This document shows positions 19,254-33,000 of a stretch of 64,000 bases of DNA, in pieces (the first letter of the stretch is position 1; each line of letters opens with the position of its first letter). The position numbers and the translations under genes were made by a program. The stretch lies in NCBI GenBank assembly GCA_024449915.1, contig JAMZAV010000323.1, positions 310,001-374,000 on the forward strand, read 5' to 3'. Under the pieces are notes generated by a model that did not search any database, was not told where the DNA came from, and saw nothing but the letters and a program-made list of their open reading frames with translations. This DNA comes from Sweltsa coloradensis (Eukaryota > Arthropoda > Insecta > Plecoptera > Chloroperlidae).

Positions 19254-19699
19254 CAGTCTTGGGCACGTTCCCCCAAAAAAGTAACTTTGAAAAGTTAAGT
19301 TACTTCTGCCTAAAAAGGAACTGAGACGTTCCTAGTTCCTTTTCAATAAAAAGGAACTGAAACCTTCCTTGTTCCTCAAAAGGTACTTAGTTCCTTTCAT
19401 GTTCCTTATACCATCACTGATTTAAACAATAATAAATGTGAAATGAGTTAATTTATCATTACTCGTATTTATTTAAGTGAGTCCATCACTTCAGTCCATC
19501 TGACGACGGTGGCGTTATTTTCGAAAACGCAAGATGTCGCATTGATATTTTTCATACAGTAGTTTATGATATCAGGTACTGGAATTCGACGGTATTACGA
19601 CGGCGAAAGGAACTTAAAGGAATGTTAAATTCGTTCCAAGTTCCTGATCTAAGAAAAGGAACGCGTTCCCACAAAAGTTTGCGTTCCTCCCCAAGACAG
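19254..19699. mobile_element. Probable hAT MITE with AGGAAC/GTTCCT words
   Basis: The left end CAGTCTTGGGCACGTTCC and the right end GGAACGC...CCCCAAGACAG are imperfect complements. The element is packed with AAGGAAC and GTTCCTT words and AAAGTTAAGTTACTT. No clear 8-bp duplication flanks it, so the boundaries are less secure. Confidence 0.55.
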
Positions 19700-20914
19700 T
19701 CTAGCCACAGTTGCAGTTGAATAAGGCCGCCTAAAAAATTGCGACACATGAAAATACTTTTGTGTGTCCTTACAACAGAAATGGTAAATCAGTGATTTTT
19801 TTCATGCTACAAAGTGCTAAATTTTGTAGTTGTACTGAAGACAAGGTTCGTCCAAACATATTTTTACTGCTGTAACTTAGTTTACTATTTGCATACACAT
19901 TTTAATTCAGGCAAATTTAATTTAATCTTCATGACAATTTAATTAAAAATATAAGTGCGCGGAAATACTGTAGGCCTACACAAGTTTTTTAATGTTGGTA
20001 AAAATGTAGATGCTACAAAAATGTTTGGTTTTAAAAATTTAAAGCGACAAATATTCAAAATCAACTGTCACGCCTCTACTCATTGCACCGACCTTCTGTT
20101 TTGGAGAAATGGTCGTGGGCATAGATACTGGGCTCGAAGCCTCTCTTCTTTAGTGCCTGGTGCAAAGCACCTATAACTAAAAATCTGATGTGTGCCAGAG
20201 TTGGGTGATGGACAGCGTCCTTGCGCTGCATGGTGATTGGAACCTTTAGGTTTTACTATTATGTTTATGAGTCAACATGTTTATTTCTAAGATATGTAAT
20301 GAATGTAAAGTAAATGTGTCAGTGTCATCCATCTACAGTCACGTAAAAATGTGGTTGTGCTTTAGCTGCTTTCCAAGTGAATGCATTTTTGTTAAAGCTA
20401 CACAAGTGATTTTTATTCACCCCAAAGTTTTCCCGTGCCCATACTTTTCTTTATAGAAACGTAATATTAACAAATAAAACTATAATTAAAGCTCATTTAT
20501 GAAAAATTCAATTTATACACATTTGTGATAGTGAGAAAAATATAGGTGGGCATATTGAAACTGAAAGTGATATTTTTTTTCAAAAAGCTCAATTATCTGT
20601 CAAAAGATGACAATAATATAATTAATATAACATCTATAGGGTATATTTTCATCTTTACTTTCAAAATAATAACTCGGATCGCTGTAAAAGCCGTTTCGAG
20701 GATCAAATTACGCGATTATTTCGGAATATACGTATTAAAACTTGGTGACATATTTCAAATTTAATTAGCTTTGCAATCTGAAGTCAAAGATGACAATTTA
20801 CATCAGGGACACTTCTTATTTTCTTCCAATCGCTGTAAAAGCCATCTTCTGAAAATATATATATATTTTAAATATAGGAGCTATGTATTGAAACTTAAAT
20901 TGGTATGCTTTCAA
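19700..20914. other. Intergenic, AT-rich, no gene recognised
   Basis: This stretch contains no conserved protein frame, RNA gene or clear transposon end. ATCGCTGTAAAAGCC occurs twice (about 20679 and 20830), which hints at a small internal duplication. Confidence 0.4.
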
Positions 20915-21020
20915 ATTAATTAATTAATTTTATTAATTTATGTAATGTCTATCCTATTCAGTTATAAAACTGATTTACAAAGGACAACAAATAATTTAAT
21001 TCAAATTTAAATTTATTCAA
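20915..21020 (-). repeat. LINE-like repeat W, 3' end fragment
   Basis: TGTCTATCCTATTCAGTTAT and AACTGATTTACAAAGG are the minus-strand 3' end of a repeat also found at 29283 and 46105. The end is followed by a TAAT-rich tail. Confidence 0.6.
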
Positions 21021-21089
21021 ATTCTAATTTATTTATAAATTTATATATTTTTTTTGTACGACAGTACTATTTAAACTCCATGATATAAC

Positions 21090-22447
21090 CAGGCGCAGTT
21101 TTACGGGGCGGCCCGATTAGGCCTGGGCCGCCCTTGATTTCTCTGATAATTATTTCCAAATTCATATTAATTCTTTAAATAAGTCTCATAGGCCCTATGG
21201 AAAGCGTTGGAACGTCTCATTGTTTATCTGTCAACTTAAAAATTATATTTTATCATATCATCAATGTGTTACACGAGATCCCGCTATAACACCTCCCTTT
21301 GACTGCCAAAAGTCCCTAACTATATCCAGACCTGGAGGTGCTAGCATGAATTTCTTATCGGTTGTGACGTAGCCGACGTGCTTGTAATCTCCTGCGAGTA
21401 CAAGCTTCGCGGGTAGGTCATGGAACATCCCAAAGTTATCGATAAGTTTTCATCAATAAATCGGCGTTTACAGTTTACCTTGTAAATTCTATTCATCTAT
21501 TGACAGTGTTGCTAATACCGTTAGACAAAAAAAAAATTTTGGATGAGCGTAGCGAGCGAAGCGAAGATTCCATTTCACTACACTGGAGAAAAAAATCCGG
21601 AATGTTTTTTTTTTCTTTTTGTATTTTTGTGTGTCTGTGAACACGATTCCGGCTAAACCAATACTCCAATTGCGATGAAATTTTATGGAGGTCTATGAAA
21701 TCTCTGAACGAAGAACTGCACGGAGGGAAATATCGATCGAAAAATTATTTCTCATGAAAATCGCAATTTTACGATTTTTTTCGATTTTTAAAAAAATTCT
21801 TCGACTTATAACATCTACATGCTTTATCCGATTGTAACGATTTTTTCACAGAACCTTAATTTTATGAATTTATATATTTGTGTGAAATTTGAGCGCAATC
21901 GAAAAATCATTTCTCATGATAATCGCAATTTTACGATTTTTTAAAAAAAATTTAACATTTCTTCGACGAATAAAACCTACATTCTTTATCCAATTGTAAT
22001 GATTTTTTCACAGAACTTTAATTTTATGAATTAATATATTCGTGTGAAATTTGATTGTAATCGAAAAATTATCTATTAAAAAAATCGCAATTTTTCGCTT
22101 TTTTCGTTTAAAAAAAATTACGCTCATCCATCAACGCGGCGGGACTTAAGCGTTTTCCTAGTCTAAACCAATTTGCAAGCTGTAAGAATTTCTTAGCTTT
22201 GAGCCACATATTTCTTGTTTGCGAGATCAAAATTAAAATTAAAACTCTGAATTTTTATATTGTGCCCAGTAAATATACTCATAATAAATTAAATGTCCAG
22301 AATTTCCGTACAGTCAAAAATACACCTTCTAAAGTACACGAAAATAAAAAACGCCCTGCGGGGCAATTATGGAGGCGTTCCCCCCTGACCCCCCCCTGGC
22401 GGGACTAGTTGGGCCTCACCAAGTTTTTGGGGCTAGAACCGCGCCTG
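21090..22447. mobile_element. Probable hAT element with CAGGCGC ends
   Basis: The left end CAGGCGCAGTTTTACGGGGC and the right end GGGGCTAGAACCGCGCCTG are complementary over the terminal word. Flanking 8-mers do not match, so one border may be damaged. It contains a complete Helentron-like copy at 21539-22161. Confidence 0.55.
21539..22161 (+). mobile_element. Helentron-like element (copy E)
   Basis: It starts TTGGATGAGCGTAGCGAGCG and ends TTACGCTCATCCATCAACGC, loop GGCGGGACTTAA, GCGTT, TTCCTAG. It is the best uninterrupted copy of the AAGATTCCATTTCACTACAC subtype. Three internal repeats of GATTTTTTCACAGAACC with AATTTTATGAATT recur about every 130 bp. Confidence 0.75.
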
Positions 22448-22532
22448 AATACTTAATTTTTTCCAAAAGAAAAGCTTTATTGGTTTATTTTAGTTACTGG
22501 CCATCTTGTAAGTGCCTTACGTACGTAAAACT

Positions 22533-23276
22533 AGAGTCGATAAAGAAGTTTCCCCGTTGGGGAGGTCCTCCAACTCCCTATACCGCCCTGGGTTAAATAA
22601 AAAGTCGGTTTTTGGCGTTGGGAATCTAACGTTCCGCGCGACTCTGTGTGACGATTGATGGAACTACTTCAATAAAGTACGTCACTTTTCTACTAGTAGT
22701 TAACAGTCGATGACGACAAATGGCGGAAACGTCAAAATATTAAATACGATCGAATGTTGGCGAATGTTTTGGCATAAAGCAAACTCTTTTTATTAATGAG
22801 GATATTTCTGATGGAGTAGACCTAAGCTTAGGAGCTAGGCCGACAATATGTATTGTTCAAGATTTCGATTTGAGTGCCTAGGGCGTACTTACGTCTGAAA
22901 ACTGTATTGTGGCCTTGGGCCTAGGCTACACTTACGTCCGTTAGGCTTGAACAAGGCATATCTCAAATTATTTCGCACGAAAATGTCAGTGACGCCTGCG
23001 CAACACTTTATAGTACAATAATAAATCAAAAGTAAATCGTTTTAAAAGACTAGGGCCCAGGGCTAATATGATTGAAATAAAATTGAAGTTTGACGTTTCG
23101 TCTGTTGTTTGTTGATTTCAGCGTCACTGCACATCGATAATCTACTGACCGTATTTAGCGTGCAGTGCTTTTATTAGTTTCACATTGGAGCCGCTCTCAG
23201 CGCGCAGGACGTTAGATTCCGTTTTGACTTGGGAGTAAGGGGACCTCCCCAAAGGGGAAACTTCTTTATCGACTCT
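22533..23276. mobile_element. Mutator-like element with long TIRs upstream of NFU1
   Basis: The left arm starts AGAGTCGATAAAGAAGTTTC. The right arm ends with its complement, and similarity extends about 100 bp inward, including GGAATCTAACGT. CGTAAAACT (22524-22532) and GGTAAAACT (23277-23285) flank it, an 8-of-9 match. Long TIRs plus a 9-bp duplication fit Mutator-like elements. It ends about 260 bp before the presumed NFU1 first exon. Confidence 0.75.
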
Positions 23277-23538
23277 GGTAAAACTAGAGAAGAAAAAGAC
23301 ATCAAGTGACAGTTTAGCCAACGGCATGGAATCAATAAACTAAACACCTCCTCTTGAGTTTTTCGTCAGTCGTTACTAAAGTCAGTGTCAGAATTAATGA
23401 AATGCTGATTGCTGATTATCAGTTTTACTGATCTATTCACACGTTATTTCTGGTACGGTAAAAGAGGATGATGAAATAATTTAGTGGAAGTATTTATTTA
23501 TAGCTTTGTCATCCTGATCCAAAAGTACAAAAACAAAC

Positions 23539-23751
23539 ATGGCGAATCACGTTGGTAAGTTTTGTGTGTCTCGTCGACCGATAATTTGCGCAAACTTGCT
23601 ACCCTTGATATGGAAATCATCAAGCCAGTAAGTTCATTTGATATATTTAAGTATTCATAATGTATGTTTATAAATTATTGTCTCTTACATTTATTTACTT
23701 ACAATTGCAGGTCTTACAACACAACTATCATGCAATGCCATTCTGGTCTGA
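23539..23751 (+). promoter_or_regulatory. NFU1: Upstream ORF overlapping the NFU1 start (spliced)
   Basis: AACATGGCGAATCACGTTG followed by GTAAGT looks like a short first exon (ends 23554). Its ATG has A at -3 and G at +4. Joined to exon 2 at 23711, it reads [18 protein letters not shown] and stops at 23749-23751, in a different frame from NFU1 and past the NFU1 ATG at 23730. If the splice is real, this would be an inhibitory uORF. Otherwise the first exon lies elsewhere. Confidence 0.4.
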
Positions 23752-24023
23752 CAGTTGTCTCTCCAAAACTTCTTCTCGGTAAGGAAGCTTCTAGGCCTAC
23801 AACTGCGTTTGTACAAAAGAGGAATATGTTTATCCAGACTCAAGAAACTCCGAACCCAAACAGTCTTAAATTTATCCCCGGGGTTAAAATTATGGAACCA
23901 GGACAAACTTTGGATTTCCCAACAGGACAGTCTGCTTACTGCTCGCCACTGGGGAAACTTCTCTTTCGCATCGAAGGAGTCAAGTCTATATTCTACGGCC
24001 CAGACTTCATTACGGTTACTAAG
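23711..24023 (+). CDS. NFU1: NFU1 exon 2, presequence and Nfu N domain
   Basis: The acceptor is TACAATTGCAG and the donor AAG/GTCAGT. Coding starts at 23730 (MQCHSGLTV), because the frame is open from there into the conserved [16 protein letters not shown]. It ends phase 0 at FITVTK. The 19 bases before the ATG are 5' UTR. An internal Met (MFIQ) could also start a cytosolic form. Confidence 0.93.
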
Positions 24024-27000
24024 GTCAGTGTTCCATCGTATTGTTTATCTAGTAGGCATAGTCTAGTCTCTCTTGAGTATGGAGTTGGGCCCCAGAGCTT
24101 TAGTAAGAAGTGTGAAGTGTAGGGCCTACCTACCTGGAATTGAACATTGGATCCAGGAAGCCTAGGCCCTACTACTAGGTTGTAGGCCCTAGGGCTTAGC
24201 ACTATGTCTAGGCATACAGTGTGTGAGGCTCAAAGTGGCCATTGATTGAAATTGACGAGACCAAATGTGTGAATGTAGAGATTAAAATAGACCAAGGGCC
24301 CTTATGACCATGTAAATTGATGCAAACGGGGTTGCATTCATTTCAATCAGTTTGCTCTTTACGCCTAGGCTTAGCGTCCCCTGTTCTTTGCATGATTCAC
24401 TCACCTGAGAGTAAAGCACTAGAACCCTGTGCGCAATAGTTGTTTTTAACCATCTTTACAAAAAAAACAAATCTGCTAATCATGACCTGCGTGCAGCATC
24501 TCACGGGACTTGGCCTAAAACGAGAAACTTATAAAAACTATTAATACTTCCGTAACCTATAGTAATGCACCTGCCCACCTCTATGCTCGACCTGCATTTA
24601 GAAGAGAACTGTACATCAACAAACTAACCCAACAACTAGGTTTTCCACCTTCCTGCCTCGCCAGCTGTAGGAATTTGTTTTCAGAGCACACCCGAAACTA
24701 TTTTAGTTAATTACGAGGTTTTCCAGCTTTCTTTGTAGGTTTTGAGGGGGGTCGCTCATAGTGCATTAGATTCTTGCAGTCAAGACCGGTTGTCTACGTA
24801 GAGCTACCTTCATTTTTTATACATATTGGATTGTTTGCTAAAATTGAGCGTGAAATTGCACCGATACGCACCGATTCGGAAGTTTTACCAAAAGCTTTGT
24901 AAGCTAGGCAGCTAGGCCTAAACTAGGTAGGGCCCACCTGAGACAAGCAATTACGATGTCTTACACAAAGGCCTAAATCATGAAACTCATCCAACGTACG
25001 ACTACATCGCAGGTTTCTGTGGTCAGCATGCGTTGAAGGTAGTTACCATGCAAAGCATGGGTTTATTAATACTGTTATGTTTGTAACATATAGACCCAAA
25101 TGAAAACAAAATATGTAAACAGTAAACACACGCTTCATGCCATATCTTCCTACACAATTACAACTAGAACTAGAAACTACAATAAACTACATTTAAGTAG
25201 GCCTACATATTTGAAATATTAGCATTACAACAACAATGCATTTAAACACAACAATTTTGTTAGGTAACAAATGAAAATAACATAAAATGTATTTAATTAG
25301 GCTAAGGGGCGCCGAATTTGAAAATTCCGAGGGGTGCTCAACTTCGTGGAGAAGGGACCAAGTACGGGGGGTTTGGGGAGCAGAGCCCCCCAACATAGCG
25401 CCGCAGGTGAAAATTTTGAAAATCACGTTTTTAGAGTGCATTTAGTGCGTTTTTGACAAAAAATAGGGGGCTGGATGCAATACCAAAATACTGTAGTTGG
25501 GTCTGTCCATGGTTTCTCTTGTGACCGTTTGCAAGAATTTTGAGTATTACTTAGATCACAGTTTTTTATTTATTGGAGCGTTTTCTGTCAAATTTGTGTA
25601 AATAATTCAAGTTAAAAATAATTTATTAATGTTCAAAATCTCAAACAGATTGGTACATCCAAAGACTTACAAAAATTAAAGTTCATCAGTTTCCTCTTGT
25701 GACAAGGTAAGCACACTGAAATGTGCATGTCAAGTTTCAAGTCCTGGCCTATCAAATCTAATTTAATTTTGAAATAAAAAACTTGTCTGATCACCAATCC
25801 CTTACTAATGTATTAAATAACAGTTGATTTGTTAACATTGGGTTAAAGATAATGACATTATTCATATTTATACTTAATATGTATGGTTTCTCTTGTGACA
25901 GTTTCTCTTGTGACATATGTGAACCAATATTAAGCAAGGTTAATATTAGTTACAAAGCATTGGTTTTTATCAATCAATAGTCATACTGTCATTAGAGAAG
26001 CAACAAGATAAATTACAGGTCGAGTGGATTAATATATATTTACAAAACAAATGGTAAAATGTTGACAATCAATTGGTTAACTACCGGTACTGAAATATAT
26101 GAGATCGATTATTAGCTAAACAGTTAAAAACAAGTGTAAAAGTGCAAGTGTTAGTAAAAGCATTTATGATGGATTGATTGACATTTTGTTGAATTATAAG
26201 ATTTATCAACATCAAAAGAGCTTAACACAAAATATTTATAGGGAAATGAGCAATGAAACAACACGCTGAAATTCCGCAGCTTCAACGCAAAAGATAGCTA
26301 CACGCGGACGCCCTGAATACGTAACTAAATTAGGTGCTGCATTCAGTTTGGCTAAAAGAGTGTTCTTTGCCAGTAGGCCTACAGCAAAATCATTGATAGC
26401 TGGCCACATAAATTGGTTTGGCCCACAAACTTTCATAAATATAACTCAAAACGGTTTAGTTTTAGCGTTAGTTTTAGCCATTTGATAGGCCTAGAGCTGT
26501 AAAGTGAACCAGTTATTTGATAAAATTTGTTTAGGCTATAAAATTAACAGGCTGCTTAGTTTTCTTAAACAGTCTAGGCCTAGGTCTAAGCCCAACACCT
26601 CTGGACTTGTACCTACCCCTACCTAGAATCATAGGTCTTTTGCCTAAATTCAAACCACTTAGTTCCTGTGACTAGGCTTAGGCCCAGTAAAAGTATGATC
26701 TCTAAAAGTTACCCATGCCATGTCCCTGCCTAAAAGTTGTTAACATATCAATTCTAGGACCTACTGTTAAAAGTTCTCCTTGCCTAAGCCTAGCATTTCT
26801 AACCCTATTCTGGCCTGGATTCCATAAGTGATTCTAAATCTAGACCTAAGTATTTTACAGTAGGCCTATTATAACATGCATATTATTTCAATAGAGCCTA
26901 AAATGTTGATGTTTTACTTTTATTATACATAATGGGAATTAAACTTAGAATAATTTAAACAACAACAACAAGTAGAACCATGTGCTTAAAAAATGTGGTT

Positions 27001-30000
27001 TCTCTTGTGACAAGTTCTTCGGTTTCCTCTTGTGACTGATATTGAGATCTATCTGGAAGGCTGTGTATTGAACTCAGGTTGATGCCACTTACACCATCTA
27101 TTTAGTGTGGCATGAACTAGCACTGTGCCAAGTTTTGGGTCGATAAATGCAATACTCTGTTCTTACAGCTAGTTGAATCACTATTTGGTTTCTCTTGTGA
27201 CAGCTTCAAATACAGATTTGAAAATCATATTTCCACAAATCTTCTTTTATTTTTAGGGGTTTAAAGATAGTAGATTAATAAAATATACACTTTGCTGAAT
27301 AACTGGGTACAATTTTTTTTTATGTAAGTCAATTAGAAAACTTTTGATAAACATCCAAAGTTGAACATTATTTTCCGGCGTTTTTCCGTTTTAAAAATTT
27401 CCACGTTTAACTTTGTTTTGAACACACATGTATTAAAATAAACTTCACAAGACACAATAAATAAGATAGTGTGATCTTTTGTGATTGATTTGATGTATCA
27501 TACTTAGTTGTAACATTATTTTTTATATTTTGTTATTTTGGATACTTTCTCATGGACATACCCAGTTATTGTACCACAAAAAGTAGAAAACTACCAACAA
27601 GAAAATTGGAACACTAACAAGATAGATCATCATGTTACCAAAGTAATGCAATTTTTTACAGTAAAAACTAGAAAACCGTAAAAAATATGAAAGTGCGAGA
27701 TAGACCATGTTACAACCATCGAATATGCATATCACTAGGAAAACGCTAAAGTCCCGCCGCGTTGATGGATGAGCTTTTTTGTAAGTTTTTAGTTTGCGTA
27801 GGACCACTTTTCCATTGCAAGTGCTTTTTGAATACATTGTAGGTGATTGTTGTCAAGTTTCTATTGTTACTTGTTAATTGTTATTATAAACCTAAAAAAA
27901 ATCATATTAAAACCTTTATTTCTATGGATTCTGTTTTACTTTTTCAAATTTTTCTTTCAAAAGTTACTACATTACCATTACCTTAATGTCCATGTGAAAT
28001 ATGAACGTTGTAGCCCCATCCGTTTGGTCAGAATAGGCCCAAATGTCACGAAAATATCACACTAAAAATCGAAAAAAATCGTAAAAGTACGATATTCATG
28101 AGAAATATTTCTTCGATTGTACCCAAAAACGTGGCACGTCTAAGTTCAGAGACTTCGAAGGTTCCCTCTAATTTTCATCAAGATCGCATATGCCGTTTGC
28201 CCGGAATCGTGCGAACAAACAGACAGAAAAAAAAACAAACAAACAAACAAAAAAACATTGGAGCTAAATTTTTTGAGGGGTCAGTGAAATTGAAGTCTTC
28301 GTTTCGCTCATCCAATTACGTTCGCGATCGCGTCCAACAATCATGAGCCTTCCTGCATGACTCAAGTGAGTTTGACGTTTGACGAGCTCTAGCATAGCAT
28401 ATCAGTTCTCAGCGCGAGCACTTTCGAGTGTCAAGCATGGCCACTCTTTTTGTGGGGATTCCGGTTCGAGCATATGGAAGTGGAGAAGGGCATGTGTACA
28501 AGTGAAAAATAGAAACCTTTTTTTTATTTTTAATATGTAGGGCCTACCTCAAAACTTAGATAGTTATAGGCCTAACTTTTATTTAAGTCAGGATTTTTGG
28601 AGGGGTGCTTCAGCCCCTGACCACCCACATAATCGGCGCCCTTGATTAGGCTAATGAATCAACTATAAAAAAGGGTGGGGAATGAAAAGAAAAGGAAAAA
28701 AAGAAAAGAAAAAAAGGAAGAAAAAAAGAAAAATAGAAAGAGGGGAAAAAACATTTAAAAAGAAAAACGAAAAGAAAAAACTGATTTATTAGACGATCCC
28801 ACTCAAACGAATATGAGGTTTGCCAAAAATCAGGAACAGCAAATCAGGGAGTATTATCAAAAAACTTTCGCGGAAGAAACCACCGAACGCGAATCTTTAT
28901 TCTTGTGTTCAATCTTCATTTTGTGTTCAAATCTTGATAACAGTTTAGTCCAAAAAGTCTTGACTCTAATATATAATTATATCAGATAGATATATGTAAT
29001 TATTTAAAATTGTTCATGTCAAAAACTGATCACACAATGATACAGGACACCTACTCAAGTTGCAAGCTCCATCAGTGGGGGGTAACCAGACAATCTAGTC
29101 AGAAAAATATAATTGACGTAGGTATTAATTAATATATAACATGTGTGACACACTCACAACACTCACAAGGTGGTGGCTATGGAGTGTAGGGTAGGTAGGC
29201 CTACTGTAGTGGTGCTTTTTAATAAAAACATCAAAATGGTTTGTTTTTGTTCAATAATTTTGCATGCTAGTAAATAATTGGTTCCTATTTATTTATTTAT
29301 TTATTTATTTAACGTCTATCCTATTCAGTTATAAAAACTGATTTACAAAGGAGGACAACTAAATAAATCTAATTACATAGATGCAGAAACAACAATAAAC
29401 TACATTTTCATAAATATTTAAAATAGTAGCATTACAACAACAATGCATTTAAACACAACAATTTTGGTAACAAATAAAAAAAATATATTATGCATTTAAT
29501 GAATGAATCAAATATAAAAAGGGTGTAGAATGAAAAGAAAAGAAAAGAAAGAAAAAAAAAACAAAAGAAAGAAAAAGACTAAGAAAAAAAAGAGAGAGAA
29601 AAAAAGAAAACAAGAAATAAAACATTAAAAAAGAAAAACGAAAAGAAAAAAACTGATTTATTAGACGATCCCACTCAAACGAATATGAGGTTTGCCAAAA
29701 ATCAGGAACAGCAAATCAGGGAGTATAGTCAAAAACTTTTGCGGAAGAAACCACCGAACGCGAAATCTTTATTCTTGTGTTCAATCTTCATTTTTGTTCA
29801 TTTTTGTTCATTTTTTTGGCAGAGATGGGCTACATGTAGGGCTATATGAATTTGAATTTTGAAATAGGCCTTCGTATTTGAAATAATTTGTATTTTGTAT
29901 TTCAAAATTTGTATTGTGTTGAAAAGTATTTGTATCTTGTATTTCAAAATTTATACTAAAAATCAAAATACATTACATGCATGGGACGATAACGGATAAA

Positions 30001-33000
30001 TCCAGAGAATTAGGCCATAAAAAGTAATATTTCAAATAATTTCATTTTAAATTTAGGTAGGCCCTACCCTACCTGCTCACATATCCGCCTTTAACTGAAC
30101 TGCCCTTTGGTTTTTGTGACATGCATGACTGACCACAGTGAGTTGACAAGTTATTGGCAGGAGCAGGCCTATCCAATACGTTCTTGCTCTTGGCAAATGT
30201 TTGCATTTATTTGAGTGTTGTATTTTCTAATACTACTAATTACAAAATACTGTTATTTCACAATTAAACACAAATTAATATTGTCCTGTGTTCTTAAATA
30301 ATAAGGGCACTATAAAATTGCTATTAACATTTTACTTTTAAAACAATATTTTTGTAATTATTTTTTATTGTGTATTTTGTAATTAAAACATAATTTAATA
30401 ATAACACTCGATCACACAATCTTAATATTATGTATTGGTTGGCCTTGGCCTACAATTAAAATTTTGAGTATTTTGCCCATCTCTGTTCCTAGGCCTACAA
30501 TTTATGAAATGACTTAACATCTAGCCTTAATTTTCGTACCTTTTTCGTCACTTTTATTAGATGATTGTTTAATGCATAATTATGCCTAGGAAGGCCTACC
30601 TATTTTCTTATAGTATCAGCTACTAAGTGCAAAGTTATTCCCAAAAATTAATTAGCCCTACAAGTCCTTTTCAGACTTTTCAAAGATAGTTAGGCCTACC
30701 TAGGCCTGTCCTTTTTTTCCTGCATAACATTTTTGTTTATGCAGTGTAGTAGGGCCTACCCTATTATAGGCTTCTTTTAACTTTCAGGTAGATGAAGACG
30801 TAGAGTGGCGCCTTTTGAAGCCAGAAATTTTTGCTACAATTATGGATTTTTTTGCAAGTGGTCTACCTATTCTAACAGAAGAACAACCATCCTCTGATAC
30901 ACGTAAGATTCTGGAATTCATGTATCATTAGCACCCTTGTTAATGTTTGTGGAGTTATTTTTATTATGTTTTTTATAGAAAATAAAAAAGTAAAAAAAGT
31001 TTAAACACGGCATAGTCTTTGAGCAAAACCCGAAGAAATAAACTACGCCGGTCATCTTCAAATGACAGGCCCATAAATATTTCAATCTTCATTTGAATTT
31101 TTTTAAAATTCATATTGGCCTCTGGTTCTGGTGTTCTGCAATGATGATGAAACGTAAATCAAGTTTTTTAATCTAAAATATTGCCTTTGTTTTAGAGATA
31201 TTAGATGATGATGACGAAACAGTTCAGATGATCAAGGAGTTGCTTGATACGAGAATCAGACCAACTGTACAAGAAGATGGAGGAGATATAGTTTTTATGG
31301 TAGGTTCCCACCCACTTTCTTTGTAAGCTATGCTGTAGCATAGCTTAATGGCTGCTTAGTTCCCATTGGTCTCAAATGGGGTATTGATTGGCTATTGCCT
31401 CCAAAATTTAGTTTGTAACACATCTTATATTAAGTTATGTGTTCACTGATTTTACATGATGTTTTAAAGATTTTCTTCCTATGCCCTAATTTGAAAAAAT
31501 TGTGTTTTAGTCAACTTCTTAAATTCGTATTAACAACCTGCATACTATGTGTTTATTTTCTATAGAAAGCCTATTTAAGCATTGTATCAATCTGAAATTG
31601 TCATTCAAAAAATATATCTTAAAACTGTAAGTCTACACATACGCAAAAATATGCATCCCGAAATTACACTTTCTTATATATTCAGGGCTCAAAAAAATTA
31701 TGAAATGGCACATATGCCCGGCTGGGCATGTTGGAGATAATTTTACATGCCCAGACAGAAAACTTACATGCCAATTTTTTTAAACAATTAAAATAAGTTA
31801 CGTATCAGGAAATAGTGGCGTTTTTTCGAATTATAATGGCCTTTTTCATGCCGCCGACTTGTGGCAGTGTGTTGAGTAGCGCCCCCCCCCCCTCCCCTCC
31901 CACCTCCTGCCTTAGTCTACCACTTGCCATCTTCCAGAGATTATACTGTGTAAATAAGTACCATAACAATTGTTTTTAATCTGCTAGAAGTCAAAAACTA
32001 TGTGATAACTGAAATTAAGCACATGGGAATAGAGAAATTGCATAGGCTGGCCTTTCCTTCTTATCTTGTTTACTGGCCAGCATTCGGGCTCCAGCCTCCC
32101 CCCCCCTGCCCCTATACATCGTGACCTTGAGTAGACTGTGACAAGATATAAAGCAGATGCAAGGAACAGTGAGTGTTATCTTAATGGCCTGCAATCACGA
32201 CCCATGGGACCTGTTACTGGATAAGTGGACTTATCTTTTTTGCTCAGCGAGATGTAGTTACTCCCGCCGTTTACCCCCGCATTTAGTGCAGGCGGTAGTG
32301 AGAGATTTTCCACATGCCCGGGCGGGCATGTGGGAAAATAATCTATGTGCCCAACCACTTTTTTTACATGCCCCGGGCATCTCGAGCATGGTATTTTTTG
32401 AGCCCTGATATTGGTGGGAGATAGGATCCAACAGCTTACCTTTGAAAAGTGATGGTGGCTGCTGAGTTTCTTGAAGAAAAGTAACATAACTACATGTGTT
32501 TTTTTATATGTTTTGTATATTTTTTGTATGTTATATGTGGTTTGTATATATTTATGTTACTTTTCTTTAAGAAACTCAGCAGCCACCATCACCTCTTGAA
32601 TTTAAGCTGTTGGATCCTATCTCACACCAATATACTCCAGCCGATTGGCATTCTTTCTACATAACACACACTTTCTTCTTGGTAATTAATTTCTAACTAG
32701 GAAAAGGCCAAAGCCGTTGTTAAACGAGTGAGTGAGCCATCTGTTGAGTACATATGAAAAATCTAAACAAATGCAATCGATATATGCTAAAAATCACATT
32801 TTTATTTATTGTAGGTTTAAATCGCAATGGATCCAGCTGATTTTGTTAACAGTTCTCAGTAAACTCCTACCAAATGTCTGTTTAAAATTTCAGCGCAATC
32901 TGTTCAACAATTCGGCTGATTTTCGACGTACAGACTACAGACACACTATCACAGAATAAGCTCCGTTTGAGTTGAATCGAGGCACTCAGTCGCTTCGCTC

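Larger units (their letters stand above)
25304..28644. mobile_element. hAT element J (3341 bp) with TSD ATTAGGCT
   Basis: The ends AAGGGGCGCCGAATTTG (25304) and AATCGGCGCCCTTG (to 28644) are flanked by ATTAGGCT at 25296-25303 and 28645-28652. Words GAGGGGTGCT and complementary AGCACCCCTC-like pieces lie inside both ends. It contains seven copies of a TTTC(C)TCTTGTGAC motif and a Helentron-like copy (27735-28315). No transposase is seen. Confidence 0.9.
25160..28960 (-). repeat. LINE-like repeat W copy, split by hAT element J
   Basis: The left part (25160-25303, e.g. AACAATGCATTTAAACACAA) and right part (28645-28960, e.g. GACGATCCCACTCAAACG, ACCGAACGCGAATC) are continuous in the copy at 29283-29819. 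The hAT element J and its duplicated ATTAGGCT account for the gap. A polypurine AAAAGAAAAGG block lies at 28680-28780. No coding frame was recognised. Confidence 0.7.
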
